A DNA stretch of 64,000 bases from Marininema mesophilum (GTDB lineage Bacteria; Bacillota; Bacilli; Thermoactinomycetales; DSM-45169). Positions within the stretch are counted from its first letter, which is position 1. The number at the start of each line of letters is the position of its first letter. Made by a program: the position numbers and the translations under genes. Where the stretch lies: NCBI RefSeq assembly GCF_900106775.1, contig NZ_FNNQ01000003.1, positions 124,001 to 188,000 on the forward strand, written 5' to 3'. Positions 9,702 through 17,392 of this stretch are shown in pieces. The notes under the pieces were generated by a model that searched no databases, was not told the DNA's origin, and was given only the letters and a program-made list of their open reading frames with translations.

Positions 9702-9730
9702 TTGTAAAAGAGAACAAACTCAAGTATACT
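9702..9730 (+). promoter_or_regulatory. Sigma-A-type promoter of the sugar-phosphate transferase gene
   Basis: TTGTAA at 9702-9707, a 17-base spacer, then TATACT at 9725-9730. The leader to the start codon is about 85 bases. Confidence 0.55.
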
Positions 9731-9817
9731 GAGTAGCAGTTGAAATAGAGCAACGGTTTTCATCCTCACTTTGAGGACGAATACAACACTATTCATTATG
9801 GTAGGAGTGGTTTGCGG

Positions 9818-10468
9818 ATGCGTTCAAAAGCAACGGCTTACGAAAGCGATTCGCAAGCGCGACTGGAATCTAAGCAGGGTAGCAAATTAAACTGGTATTC
9901 CCTTGTTAAGCGGGGGATGGAGATCGCCTTTTCAATTGGACTATTACTCTTTACTTTACCTGCGTTGGTTCTGACGGCTATTGCGATTAAAATCGAAACC
10001 AAGGGCTCGATCTTTTATAAACAGGAACGAGTGGGGCAGAATGGCCGCCGTTTCCATATTATTAAGCTTCGCTCGATGCGGACAGATGCTGAAAAAAATG
10101 GCCCACAATGGGCAGCTAAAGATGACCCTCGAGTCACAGGAGTGGGACGCTTTATTCGTAAAACGCGTATCGATGAAGTTCCCCAGTTAATTAACGTCTT
10201 GCAAGGGGATATGAGCCTGATCGGTCCCCGACCGGAACGACAAGTTTTCACTGAAAAATTCTGCCAGGAGATCCCTGAATTCAAACAACGCCTTCTGGTG
10301 AAGCCAGGTTTGACAGGCTGGGCTCAGGTGAATGGTGGGTATGATGCTACCCCTGAGGAAAAGTTCTCGATGGATATGTACTATATCGAACGTCAATCCT
10401 TATCCCTGGACTTTAAAATTCTTTACCGCACCGTATGGGTCGTTTTATCTGGAAGCGGAGCACGTTAA
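9818..10468 (+). CDS. Undecaprenyl-phosphate sugar-1-phosphate transferase (initiating bacterial sugar transferase)
   Basis: A 216-residue protein of the PF02397 type. After a basic N-terminus one hydrophobic membrane segment (about residues 32-56, ending TAIAIKIETKG) is followed by the catalytic domain. FYKQERVGQNGRRFHIIKLR, RKTRIDEVPQLINVL and SLIGPRPERQVF are its signature blocks, with KPGLTGWAQVNGGY. It transfers a sugar-1-phosphate from a UDP-sugar to undecaprenyl phosphate, the first step of repeat-unit assembly, and so belongs with the upstream polysaccharide genes. The ATG at 9818 lies ten bases after GGAG; a TTG at 9812 is the alternative. Confidence 0.9.
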   Translation: MRSKATAYESDSQARLESKQGSKLNWYSLVKRGMEIAFSIGLLLFTLPALVLTAIAIKIETKGSIFYKQERVGQNGRRFHIIKLRSMRTDAEKNGPQWAAKDDPRVTGVGRFIRKTRIDEVPQLINVLQGDMSLIGPRPERQVFTEKFCQEIPEFKQRLLVKPGLTGWAQVNGGYDATPEEKFSMDMYYIERQSLSLDFKILYRTVWVVLSGSGAR

Positions 10469-10497
10469 TGGAAATAGGGCTATAGATGGTTAAGTAA

Positions 10498-10527
10498 AAG
10501 AGGGTCGCCAGTTTTGGCAACCCTCTT
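10498..10527 (+). terminator. Intrinsic terminator
   Basis: AAGAGGGT-c-GCCA pairs with TGGC-a-ACCCTCTT around a GTTT loop, followed by CTTT. It closes the sugar-transferase transcript. Confidence 0.75.
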
Positions 10528-10605
10528 CTTTATCCTAGAGGATGGAACATCCGGAAATACGCATACGTCATGTAGGTACCCCAGTTGCTTCCTACCTATG
10601 CTCCA

Positions 10606-10719
10606 TTAAGAAATAAGCCAGCGCAAGGATAGGTAGAACAGCAACCAAAATGGAACGCTCATAAAAGCTGCGTTGAAAATGCCCAACCAGAAGGTTTTAC
10701 CAACTACCATGTAGTTCAT
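10606..10719 (-). CDS. Small single-pass membrane protein, 37 residues
   Basis: On the minus strand an ATG at 10719 follows a strong GGAGGTG site eight bases away and opens a 37-codon frame ending TAA at 10606. The product begins MNYMVVGKTF and is almost wholly hydrophobic and aromatic (FWLGIFNAAF, VPFWLLFYLSLRW), one or two membrane spans with a Lys near the start and an Arg near the end. It is not recognised from any family. The ribosome site and coherent hydrophobic composition argue it is real. It is convergent with the sugar-transferase gene and divergent from the metNIQ leader. Confidence 0.6.
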   Translation of the reverse strand: MNYMVVGKTFWLGIFNAAFMSVPFWLLFYLSLRWLIS

Positions 10720-10910
10720 CAGGGGCACCTCCGATACCTCTTAGTGACTATATTATACGGCAGATCGGCGATAAATAGTGGGCTCTGGGCCAAATGTAAA
10801 GGAAATGTAATCTCCTGGAGATCTGTTATTCATTAAGGGAAGAACGTGGATATTCAAACTCAATCTCAAGTAAAGGTCATTTTTCATCAACCTGATGGAT
10901 TTACTTATTG

Positions 10911-10939
10911 TTGACAGCATAGGTACAATGGTATAGAAT
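10911..10939 (+). promoter_or_regulatory. Promoter of the metNIQ riboswitch transcript
   Basis: TTGACA at 10911-10916, a 17-base spacer and TAGAAT at 10934-10939. About 45 bases separate it from the riboswitch. Confidence 0.65.
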
Positions 10940-10984
10940 CAACCTATTGCGTTTAAATAGTATATGTCGCGTTTTATGCGCGTT

Positions 10985-11103
10985 CTCTTATCAAGAGAGG
11001 TGGAGGGACTGGCCCGATGAAGCCCGGCAACCGACCGTTATATTGTAACGGTAAAGGTGCCAATTCCTACAGAACAAAAATGTTCTGGGAGATGAGGGAG
11101 AGG
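10985..11103 (+). ncRNA. SAM-I (S-box) riboswitch aptamer
   Basis: All the conserved S-box blocks are present in order: CTTATCAAGAGAGGTGGAGG, GACTGGCCC, GATGAAGCCCGGCAACC, GGTGCCAATTCC and the closing GATGAGGGAGAGG. P3 is the ACCGTTATATTGTAACGGT hairpin and P4 the AGAACAAAAATGTTCT hairpin. When S-adenosylmethionine binds, transcription should stop at the terminator just downstream. The methionine transporter genes follow directly. Confidence 0.95.
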
Positions 11104-11116
11104 AATCTAATCGACG

Positions 11117-11150
11117 AATCCTTTCTGCATCTTGCGGAAAGGATTTTTAT
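11117..11150 (+). terminator. SAM-riboswitch expression-platform terminator
   Basis: AATCCTTTC pairs with GAAAGGATT around an 11-base loop and is followed by TTTTATTAT. The 3' arm contains AAAGGA, which could also act as a ribosome site for an ATG at 11154, so the hairpin may affect both transcription and initiation. Confidence 0.85.
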
Positions 11151-11153
11151 TAT

Positions 11154-12164
11154 ATGGGCGGTGAGATGATGATCCATCTAAAGGGGATAGAGAAGACCTA
11201 TCCATCGCGTTCAGGATCAAATCCTGTCAGTGCTTTGACAGAGGTAGATCTTGAAATCAAAGCGGGAGAGATTTATGGCATTATTGGTCGTAGTGGGGCG
11301 GGTAAAAGTACCTTGCTTCGTCTGGTAAATGGCTTAGAAGCCCCCTCGTCCGGTGAAGTATGGGTGGACGAGAAAGAGATTTCTCGCTTAGGGGAAAAGG
11401 ATTTACGATTGGCGCGTACCAAAATCGGTATTATTTTTCAGCATTTTAATTTGTTATGGTCGCGCACGGTTTGGGAGAATGTCGCTTTTTCATTAGAAGT
11501 GGCAGGGAAGTCAAAAGGAGAAATCCGCGAAAAAGTGAGCGAACTCCTTGAACGTGTGGGATTGATGGATCGTGCCCATGCCTACCCGTCCCAGTTATCA
11601 GGTGGGCAGAAGCAACGGGTGGGGATCGCGCGTGCCCTTGCCAATAATCCAAAAGTATTATTGTGTGACGAAGCGACATCCGCTTTAGATCCGGAAACAA
11701 CCGCGTCGATTTTACAACTTTTGCGCGATATCCATCGGGATACCGGGATTACCACGTTGCTGATCACCCACGAGATGAGCGTGGTAAAGTCGATTTGCCA
11801 GCAGGTGGCAGTGATGGATGGAGGTCGCATCATTGAACAGGGAAGGGTTGCCGACGTGTTCAAAAACCCAACTCACCCTGTGACAAAGCAATTTGTGCGT
11901 CAGACAGAGAATGAAGAAGTAGCTGATGCGGATACAGTCGGTACAGTGGTACATGTAAGGTTTCGTGATTTTGCCTCGGCTTGGAAGCGGCTTAGTGAGG
12001 AATCCACAGCTCGAGGGGTTCATATTCGTGTGCTTGCTGGAAGCATAAAACCCTCGGAAGCCTGGACCTTTGATCTCGAAGGTGGGCGTGAAAACGTAGC
12101 GCAGATACTGGATCTTCTCAAAGAGACCGCTGTGGAGACGGAGGTGATCGCTGGTGTTCAGTGA
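11154..12164 (+). CDS. metN: Methionine ABC transporter ATP-binding protein MetN
   Basis: A protein of up to 336 residues that energises methionine import. It has Walker A GRSGAGKST, Q-loop FQHFNLLWSRTVWENV, signature LSGGQKQRVGIARAL, Walker B VLLCDEATSALD and the switch histidine in LLITHEM. After about residue 250 comes a C-terminal NIL domain, which in MetN senses methionine. The likely start is one of three ATGs (11154, 11166, 11169); homologues begin near the third (MIHLKGIEKTY). It is the first gene after the SAM riboswitch and overlaps metI by 11 bases. Confidence 0.95.
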   Translation: MGGEMMIHLKGIEKTYPSRSGSNPVSALTEVDLEIKAGEIYGIIGRSGAGKSTLLRLVNGLEAPSSGEVWVDEKEISRLGEKDLRLARTKIGIIFQHFNLLWSRTVWENVAFSLEVAGKSKGEIREKVSELLERVGLMDRAHAYPSQLSGGQKQRVGIARALANNPKVLLCDEATSALDPETTASILQLLRDIHRDTGITTLLITHEMSVVKSICQQVAVMDGGRIIEQGRVADVFKNPTHPVTKQFVRQTENEEVADADTVGTVVHVRFRDFASAWKRLSEESTARGVHIRVLAGSIKPSEAWTFDLEGGRENVAQILDLLKETAVETEVIAGVQ

Positions 12165-12810
12165 AGTGGATTGGAATTTAGTGTGGCAGGCTTTAGGAGA
12201 AACCGTTTATATGGTAGTGATTTCCTCCTTTTTCACAGCCCTGTTTGGAATTCCCTTGGGAATCCTGCTCGTGATCACGGATAAGAGACATATCTGGCAA
12301 CATTCCTGGCTTCGAAAGGTGATAGGTGCTGTAGTTAATGTTTTCCGGGCGGTTCCTTTTATTATCTTGGTATTGATTTTGTTCCCAGTAGCGAAACTAT
12401 TGGTAGGAACTAGTCTAGGAGCCACAGCAGCGACGATTCCCTTGATTGCTGGAGCGGCCCCCTTTTATGCTCGGATCGTTGAGACAGCGCTGCGCGAGGT
12501 GCCTTGGGGAGTTGTGGAGGCCGCTCGTGCAATGGGATCCACTCGCTTTGGTGTGGTTCGTAAGGTTCTCCTACCTGAAGCAACCCCAGCGTTAATCTCG
12601 GGGCTGACGGTTACCTGTGTGACATTGATCAGCTTTTCTGCGATGGCTGGAGTCGTTGGCGGGGGAGGCCTTGGGGATGCGGCCTTTCGGTATGGGTTCC
12701 AGTCCTTCAATGACGACATGTTATACATTTGTGGGATCCTGCTTGTTGCCCTGGTATTCATTGTTCAATGGATCGGGGATGGGTTATCCCGCCGCTTAGA
12801 TAAGCGTTAA
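12154..12810 (+). CDS. metI: Methionine ABC transporter permease MetI
   Basis: A 218-residue permease with five hydrophobic helices and the EAA loop AARAMGSTRFGVVRKVLLPEA that couples to MetN. The family segments TVYMVVISSFFTALFGIPLG and GVVGGGGLGDAAFRYGF are clear. The GTG start lies within the end of metN and follows GGAGGTGATCG. Length is normal (about 220). Confidence 0.95.
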   Translation: MFSEVDWNLVWQALGETVYMVVISSFFTALFGIPLGILLVITDKRHIWQHSWLRKVIGAVVNVFRAVPFIILVLILFPVAKLLVGTSLGATAATIPLIAGAAPFYARIVETALREVPWGVVEAARAMGSTRFGVVRKVLLPEATPALISGLTVTCVTLISFSAMAGVVGGGGLGDAAFRYGFQSFNDDMLYICGILLVALVFIVQWIGDGLSRRLDKR

Positions 12811-12875
12811 CTGATCCTAAAATGGCCTTTATTGATAAACTTACAGAAAATCAGAAGATGTGGAGGAATCATTTC

Positions 12876-13670
12876 ATGAAAAAGAAGATTGGACTCATCG
12901 CTCTTGGTATTTCATTGCTTGTTTCTCTTTCTGCTTGTGCTGGGGGGAATGAGAAAACGTTGAAGGTAGGGGCTTCCCAAGTTCCCCATGCGGAAATTCT
13001 CAACTATGTAAAACCCAAATTGAAGAAAGAAGGCGTCAATTTGGAAGTGCAGGTGTTCCAGGACTATATTTTGCCCAACAAGGCAGTGCAAGAAGGGGAA
13101 TTGGATGCAAACTTCTTCCAACACGTTCCTTGGATGGAGAAAACCAATAAAGAGCGGGGATGGAACTTGAAAGATGTTGCCCCTGTGCATATTGAGCCAC
13201 TCGGAGCCTATTCTAAAAAGATCAAGAACAAATCTGAACTGAAAAATGGTGCTACCGTTGCCTTCACCAATGCATCTAGCGAACAGAGCCGGGTACTTCT
13301 TCTTTTGGACAAAGAAGGGTTAATTAAGCTGGATAACCGCAAAGGGGATAAAACCCTGAAAAATATCAAATCCAACCCGAAAAAACTGAAGTTTAAGCTC
13401 ATGGAAGCCGCTACATTGCCTCGTGTATTGGATCAGGTGGACCTCGCGGTGATTAATACAAACTACGCTTTACAAGCGAAGTTGGATCCTAAAAAGGATG
13501 CTGTTTTCCGTGAAGGGCCAGATTCCCCTTATGTGAACGTGCTTGCCGTGAAAAAAGGCAATGAAAAGAAAGATGCGATTAAAAAGCTGGCGAAGGCGTT
13601 GCAATCCAAAGATACACAGCAATTTATTAAAAAGAAATACAAAGGAAACATTATTCCTGCAGTTAAATAA
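12876..13670 (+). CDS. metQ: Methionine-binding lipoprotein MetQ
   Basis: A 264-residue NlpA-family substrate-binding lipoprotein that captures L- or D-methionine outside the membrane for MetNI. The signal peptide MKKKIGLIALGISLLVSLSAC ends in a lipobox (LSAC), followed by KVGASQVPHAEIL and the family's VHIEPLGAYS and VAVINTNYA-type blocks. The frame is open back to 12822, but the ATG at 12876 has GGAGG at the right distance and starts exactly at the signal peptide. It is the last gene of the SAM-controlled operon and is closed by a strong terminator. Confidence 0.95.
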   Translation: MKKKIGLIALGISLLVSLSACAGGNEKTLKVGASQVPHAEILNYVKPKLKKEGVNLEVQVFQDYILPNKAVQEGELDANFFQHVPWMEKTNKERGWNLKDVAPVHIEPLGAYSKKIKNKSELKNGATVAFTNASSEQSRVLLLLDKEGLIKLDNRKGDKTLKNIKSNPKKLKFKLMEAATLPRVLDQVDLAVINTNYALQAKLDPKKDAVFREGPDSPYVNVLAVKKGNEKKDAIKKLAKALQSKDTQQFIKKKYKGNIIPAVK

Positions 13671-13688
13671 TAGGTTTCCCAATGCAAC

Positions 13689-13723
13689 AAAAAGCCCCTG
13701 ATCAATCTGATCAGGGGCTTTTT
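13689..13723. terminator. Bidirectional terminator between metQ and yigZ
   Basis: A 16-bp stem (AAAAAGCCCCTGATCA with its complement) around a three-base loop. It has A-run and T-run flanks, so it can stop the convergent metQ and yigZ transcripts. Confidence 0.9.
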
Positions 13724-13753
13724 GTAGGAATCCACGAAACTAGAATGAGGCCG

Positions 13754-14401
13754 CTATCTCGATGATTGCTGACGAGGACGATAACTTTGTTTTCCAAAGT
13801 CGACCTGGGCTGTACCACTAGTGTGTTCAGCGATTTGATCCAAGAGAGATCGTTCTTCACCTACAGGAATCCACACGGGAAAGGTGACCGTATCTGTATA
13901 TTGAGTCGCTTCCATCTCATAGCTGCTTAAACGTAGATCATGTTCGACTTTGCCCATCGCGTGATAATCCACCGTGATGGTTACATAGCTGTGGAGGACC
14001 CAAAGGAATGTGGGTGTCTGATCAAGACCTGCGGCCGCAGAGGAGCTATATGCCCGGATGAGTCCACCAGCCCCTAGTTTGATACCGCCGAAGTAGCGGG
14101 TTACTACGATGACGGTATCTGTGAGGCCGCGGTTGCGGATCACCTCTAAAATGGGGCGCCCGGCTGTACCTGCGGGTTCTCCATCATCTGAGGAGCGTTG
14201 TAAGTTGCCATGTTCTCGGACAACATAAGCGTAGCAGTTATGAGTCGCTTCTCGATGCATTTTTGTGATCTTTTGTACGAAGGATTGCGCTTCGACTTCT
14301 GTGTCGACACGATGAACATAGGCGATAAAACGAGATTTTTGAATGTGGAGCTCTGCTTCACTGTAGCCTGCAACAGTGGTATATGAAGTTGGTTTCGTCA
14401 A
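13754..14401 (-). CDS. YigZ/IMPACT family protein
   Basis: A 215-residue protein with an N-terminal UPF0029/IMPACT domain (KSRFIAYVHRV, THNCYAYV, SSDDGEPAGTAGRPIL, VVTRYFGGIKLGAGGLIRAY) and a C-terminal DUF1949 domain. Bacterial members are linked to translation or stress, but the biochemical role is not settled. The TTG start at 14401 follows AAAGGGGGAT and matches the family N-terminus (TKPTSYTTVAGYSEAEL); the frame is open upstream to 14596 but that part does not resemble the family. Convergent with metQ. Confidence 0.88.
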   Translation of the reverse strand: MTKPTSYTTVAGYSEAELHIQKSRFIAYVHRVDTEVEAQSFVQKITKMHREATHNCYAYVVREHGNLQRSSDDGEPAGTAGRPILEVIRNRGLTDTVIVVTRYFGGIKLGAGGLIRAYSSSAAAGLDQTPTFLWVLHSYVTITVDYHAMGKVEHDLRLSSYEMEATQYTDTVTFPVWIPVGEERSLLDQIAEHTSGTAQVDFGKQSYRPRQQSSR

Positions 14402-14498
14402 ATTCCATCCCCCTTTCTCTGTCGGAAAATCCTTACTTGCTCTCGATGGATGAAAAAGGAACACTGGATATAGGAAGCTTTGTCGAAAGGGTAGCCGC

Positions 14499-14843
14499 AT
14501 GAAGAGAGCTTGTTCTATCCTTGGAATCACCAACGGACGAGCACGTCCGGGTGAAAGGATGAGTTCTAAAATGGTCTTTATCGGAATATCACCCATTTAT
14601 CAAGAATGTGTGGACCTTGGCTCTTCATCATCACGGTATCAACCTCCAGAAGAACGGATCACTCCTGTTCAAGTAAAGAAGAGTACTATGGAACGCTCCC
14701 TGGTAGGTCGTTTTCCACTTGTACTAGAGAGTCATCCCACAGAGGCAAATGCACCGGAATCTCCTCTTGGTTATCAACCGGAGGTACGGAGAGGACCACC
14801 GAATGAAAAAAGGGGTCCAGTCGATGCTGGGCTCCCCGATTGA
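14499..14843 (+). CDS. Hypothetical short protein, uncertain
   Basis: A 114-codon frame in the otherwise empty stretch between yigZ and the LCP gene. An internal ATG at 14571 has AAAGGATGAG upstream and may be the true start. The product is hydrophilic and rich in proline, glutamate and arginine (EERITPVQVKKSTMER, YQPEVRRGPPNEKRGP). It has no signal peptide, membrane span or recognised motif. Several overlapping frames are also open here, so it may not be expressed. Confidence 0.3.
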   Translation: MKRACSILGITNGRARPGERMSSKMVFIGISPIYQECVDLGSSSSRYQPPEERITPVQVKKSTMERSLVGRFPLVLESHPTEANAPESPLGYQPEVRRGPPNEKRGPVDAGLPD

Positions 14844-14973
14844 GCATGAATAACCATCATGGCAAGAGTGGAAGACGGAGGTGCTTAGGATAAGCTAATA
14901 AATGTTCATCGCAGGTATTTGGCATTTACGCGGGTTGGGGTGAGAGAGGTACGCCTACAACACAAATTTCCTG

Positions 14974-16014
14974 TTAATCAGCAGGCTTCGTACGAAAAGG
15001 TTGGACAGGTTCCTTTTTCAGCCCCAACTGAGAGCGAAGAATACCACTCACTCGCTGACGTTCGGCGTCATCTACAAAATAATACCATAGCTTCATTCGG
15101 CGGTTTTCCCCCCGCAACCGCACGGATTGAATCTGCTTTTTAGGAATGCTTCGGTAAATGGATTGCAACTGGAGAGTATCCTTCGGTGGGATGCTCATCG
15201 ATAGATTATTGCCCACACTGTCCAGAAGATCACCAATCTGGGTAAGGGTTTTTAGGCTCACTGCAGAGTCAAATAACTTTGTCAAGACTTCCTGTTGTCG
15301 GATATTTCGCCCTGCGTCACCCTGTGGGTCATGTTTTCTCATACGGACATAGGCAAGTGCTTCATTTCCATTAAGGCGTGTCGGGCCTGGCTTGAAGGAA
15401 ATGACCTTACCACCTATCTGTTCTTGTTTAAAAGGGAATTTGACGTTGACATCTACCCCCCCTAAGGTGTTCACAACGTCTATAAACCCTTGAAAATTTA
15501 CTTTGACGTAATAGTCGATAGGAACATTGAGGAAATGTTCCACTGTTTCGGCTGTATTTTTCACAGGGCCAGGACCCTGTGGATTTACCGCCTGCTGTCC
15601 GTAGTAGGCAGAGGAGTTAATTTTGCGATAATCTCCACCGGTATTTGCGATCGGAGCGTAAGTATCTCGTGGAATGCTCACTAAGCGCACAGAGTGTTTT
15701 TTCGGATTAATGGCGGCAAGTAAAATGACGTCCGAACGCCAATTGGACGTGGCTTTGCGCGAATCGGCTCCAATAAGGAGAATAGAAAAGGGTTCATCAA
15801 GAGTGACTGCTTGCTTCCGCTTATCCGTCTGATAAGGATCATAGGACTGCTTTATCGCTCCCCATATCTGGTAGAGAAAAACACCCGCTACTGTACAGAG
15901 AAGGAGAAGGCTGAGTAATGTGATCTTGAGCAAACGTTTTTTCCGTTGCTTTCTTTGAGAACGATGAGTTTGATTACGGTTGGCGTGACTTTGCCCCGTG
16001 TTGTTGTTGGACAT
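14974..16014 (-). CDS. LytR-CpsA-Psr (LCP) family cell-wall glycopolymer ligase
   Basis: About 346 residues: a basic cytoplasmic N-terminus (RSQRKQRKKR), one membrane helix (LLKITLLSLLLLCTVAGVFL), then an extracellular LCP domain. The polyprenyl-pyrophosphate-binding arginines and catalytic acid residues lie in LLIGADSR, RSDVILLAAINP, VSIPRDTY and ALAYVRMRKHDPQGDAGRNIRQQ. These enzymes attach wall teichoic acid or capsule to peptidoglycan, which fits the polysaccharide locus nearby. A GTG at 16026 is in frame, but the ATG at 16014 has GTGGGG upstream and is preferred. Confidence 0.92.
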   Translation of the reverse strand: MSNNNTGQSHANRNQTHRSQRKQRKKRLLKITLLSLLLLCTVAGVFLYQIWGAIKQSYDPYQTDKRKQAVTLDEPFSILLIGADSRKATSNWRSDVILLAAINPKKHSVRLVSIPRDTYAPIANTGGDYRKINSSAYYGQQAVNPQGPGPVKNTAETVEHFLNVPIDYYVKVNFQGFIDVVNTLGGVDVNVKFPFKQEQIGGKVISFKPGPTRLNGNEALAYVRMRKHDPQGDAGRNIRQQEVLTKLFDSAVSLKTLTQIGDLLDSVGNNLSMSIPPKDTLQLQSIYRSIPKKQIQSVRLRGENRRMKLWYYFVDDAERQRVSGILRSQLGLKKEPVQPFRTKPAD

Positions 16015-16133
16015 CGAAATCCCCACTTGTCTATTCAGAGATTCCCCCTACTATCCAGCATTATCTTTCTTCATGATACTATTCCTGTAGGGGGTGCTCA
16101 AGAGAGAAAGATAGCCAATAGTAATAAAGGTAG

Positions 16134-16164
16134 AAAGGTCCTTCCCCCGGGGCCTTTTTTTGTA
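16134..16164 (+). terminator. Possible plus-strand terminator hairpin
   Basis: AAAGGtCC and GGggCCTTT arms followed by seven T. It lies upstream of the LCP gene on the opposite strand. No plus-strand gene ends here, so its role is unclear. Confidence 0.4.
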
Positions 16165-16290
16165 GCCTCTTCTTAGCATGGACTATTCACTGTATGTAGA
16201 TTCGTTATGACTAACTCTATCCCGAAAATGGGATAAGTATCGTGACCCCTAATCCGTATCATTTTTTCAGATTGATGCCGATAGACACCG

Positions 16291-16623
16291 TTAGAGCCAA
16301 GGTTTGTGATTTTTACTAAAAATGTCATTTACAAACGTGCCAAAATTGAGATTGTATTTAGCATATTGTATATCCAATAGATTTCCATGCCCATCAAGTT
16401 AATCAACTCTTAATGTGTTGTCACTAGTATTATTAATCACAATATTTTTGTAATATATGGGTATCGTTTTATTTCCGCCAGCGATTAAGTAGCCATCAAA
16501 GGGAACGTTATTCCATACACGCTCTGGTGCTTTAGAAGGCGATTGCCGCATCTGCTATTCCTACTCCCGAAAAACTTAAAGCTACCACGGCAAAAGCAAT
16601 AGTAAAATTTTAACCAGTCTCAT
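16291..16623 (-). pseudogene. Degenerate small secreted-protein gene
   Basis: On the minus strand AGGGAGGAAT precedes an ATG at 16623. The translation gives a signal peptide split by a frameshift (MRLVKIL, then TIAFAVVALSFSGVGIADA in the next frame). After a further frame change comes an extracytoplasmic-looking stretch (RVWNNVPFDGYLIAGG, NKTIPIYYKNIVINNTSDN) interrupted by an in-frame TAA, then HGNLLDIQYAKYNLNFG. The pieces read as one decayed exported protein of about 100 residues. No family is recognised. Confidence 0.5.
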
Positions 16624-16648
16624 TTGTACATTCCTCCCTAAATTCACT

Positions 16649-16703
16649 TCAGCTTAACTCAGCCCGCCTTGAGTAAAGCCCAAGGCGGGCTGAGTTAAGC
16701 TGA
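16649..16703. repeat. 22-bp perfect inverted repeat with 11-base loop
   Basis: Arms 16649-16670 and 16682-16703 are exact complements, starting TCAGCTTAACTCAGCCCGCC. There is no T-run on either side, so it is not a standard terminator. It sits just upstream of the ruined secreted-protein gene on that gene's coding strand, and between that gene and the collagen-like gene. Confidence 0.8.
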
Positions 16704-16769
16704 GTATAGGTAAACAGTTTAGAGAAGCGCAACCAAGCAAGGGCGGGTATCACTGAGCTCTTTCATCTG

Positions 16770-16811
16770 GCTTAGATCCTCTTTCAAAGGAGGATCTAAG
16801 CTGCTTTTTTT
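16770..16811 (+). terminator. Strong terminator or attenuator upstream of the collagen-like gene
   Basis: GCTTAGATCCTC pairs with GAGGATCTAAGC around an eight-base loop, then TGC and seven T. It lies about 200 bases before the collagen-like start with no plus-strand gene upstream, so it may be a leader attenuator. Confidence 0.75.
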
Positions 16812-16938
16812 GTTTTTTTGCACCAAAGCCAGAATAAAGGCATAGGCATACGTATCGAATTCTCAATGCTATAGGATCGTTTTTTCACTTCTTTAGGGCA
16901 CAGCCGGATAGACTTTCCGACGTTGAAACGCACGCGTC

Positions 16939-17392
16939 TCTCCACTGGATGGCAACGTTTCACCAGATAAAACCAGGTGTTTTATTTGAATCAACTGATA
17001 CAGGAGTGAATGAAATGGCGTTTTATGACACAGGTCCCATACAGAATGTAAATATGAATGGTAGTCTGATTGCTACCCGTTTGCTTGTGAGGGTTGAAAA
17101 TACAGGTTCAGGGTATCCCACCGCTCACATTCAGGTATATCGCATACCAGGTGGAAATTCAGGTGGACTTTCGCAACAAATTATTTTCGCAGAAAACGTA
17201 TTTTCTCTGCAACCGTCTAATAATAAATCTGTCTTTACATTACCTCTTTCATTGAATCCAAGTATGCCTATCTTTGGAGTGAGAGTTACCACTTCCCCAG
17301 ATCCAGGTGCTGGAGAGGACGTTGTGGCCACTGTATTTACCAAAGATTCAATGGGTAATGTTGTCGCTTCTCAAAGAGCATTACCTGGAGAA
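16939..17392 (+). repeat. Direct duplication, copy 1 (head domain of collagen-like gene)
   Basis: A 454-base segment that recurs, with about a dozen substitutions and one indel, at 25692-26144. It covers about 75 bases of leader, the ribosome site and the whole head domain. The two copies diverge abruptly after the sequence ACCTGGAGAA. Confidence 0.92.

Noticed and set aside
14606..14806. Second overlapping frame in the 14.5-14.8 kb gap
   Set aside because: It overlaps another open frame and lacks a ribosome site; the gap may be non-coding, so only one low-confidence frame was listed.
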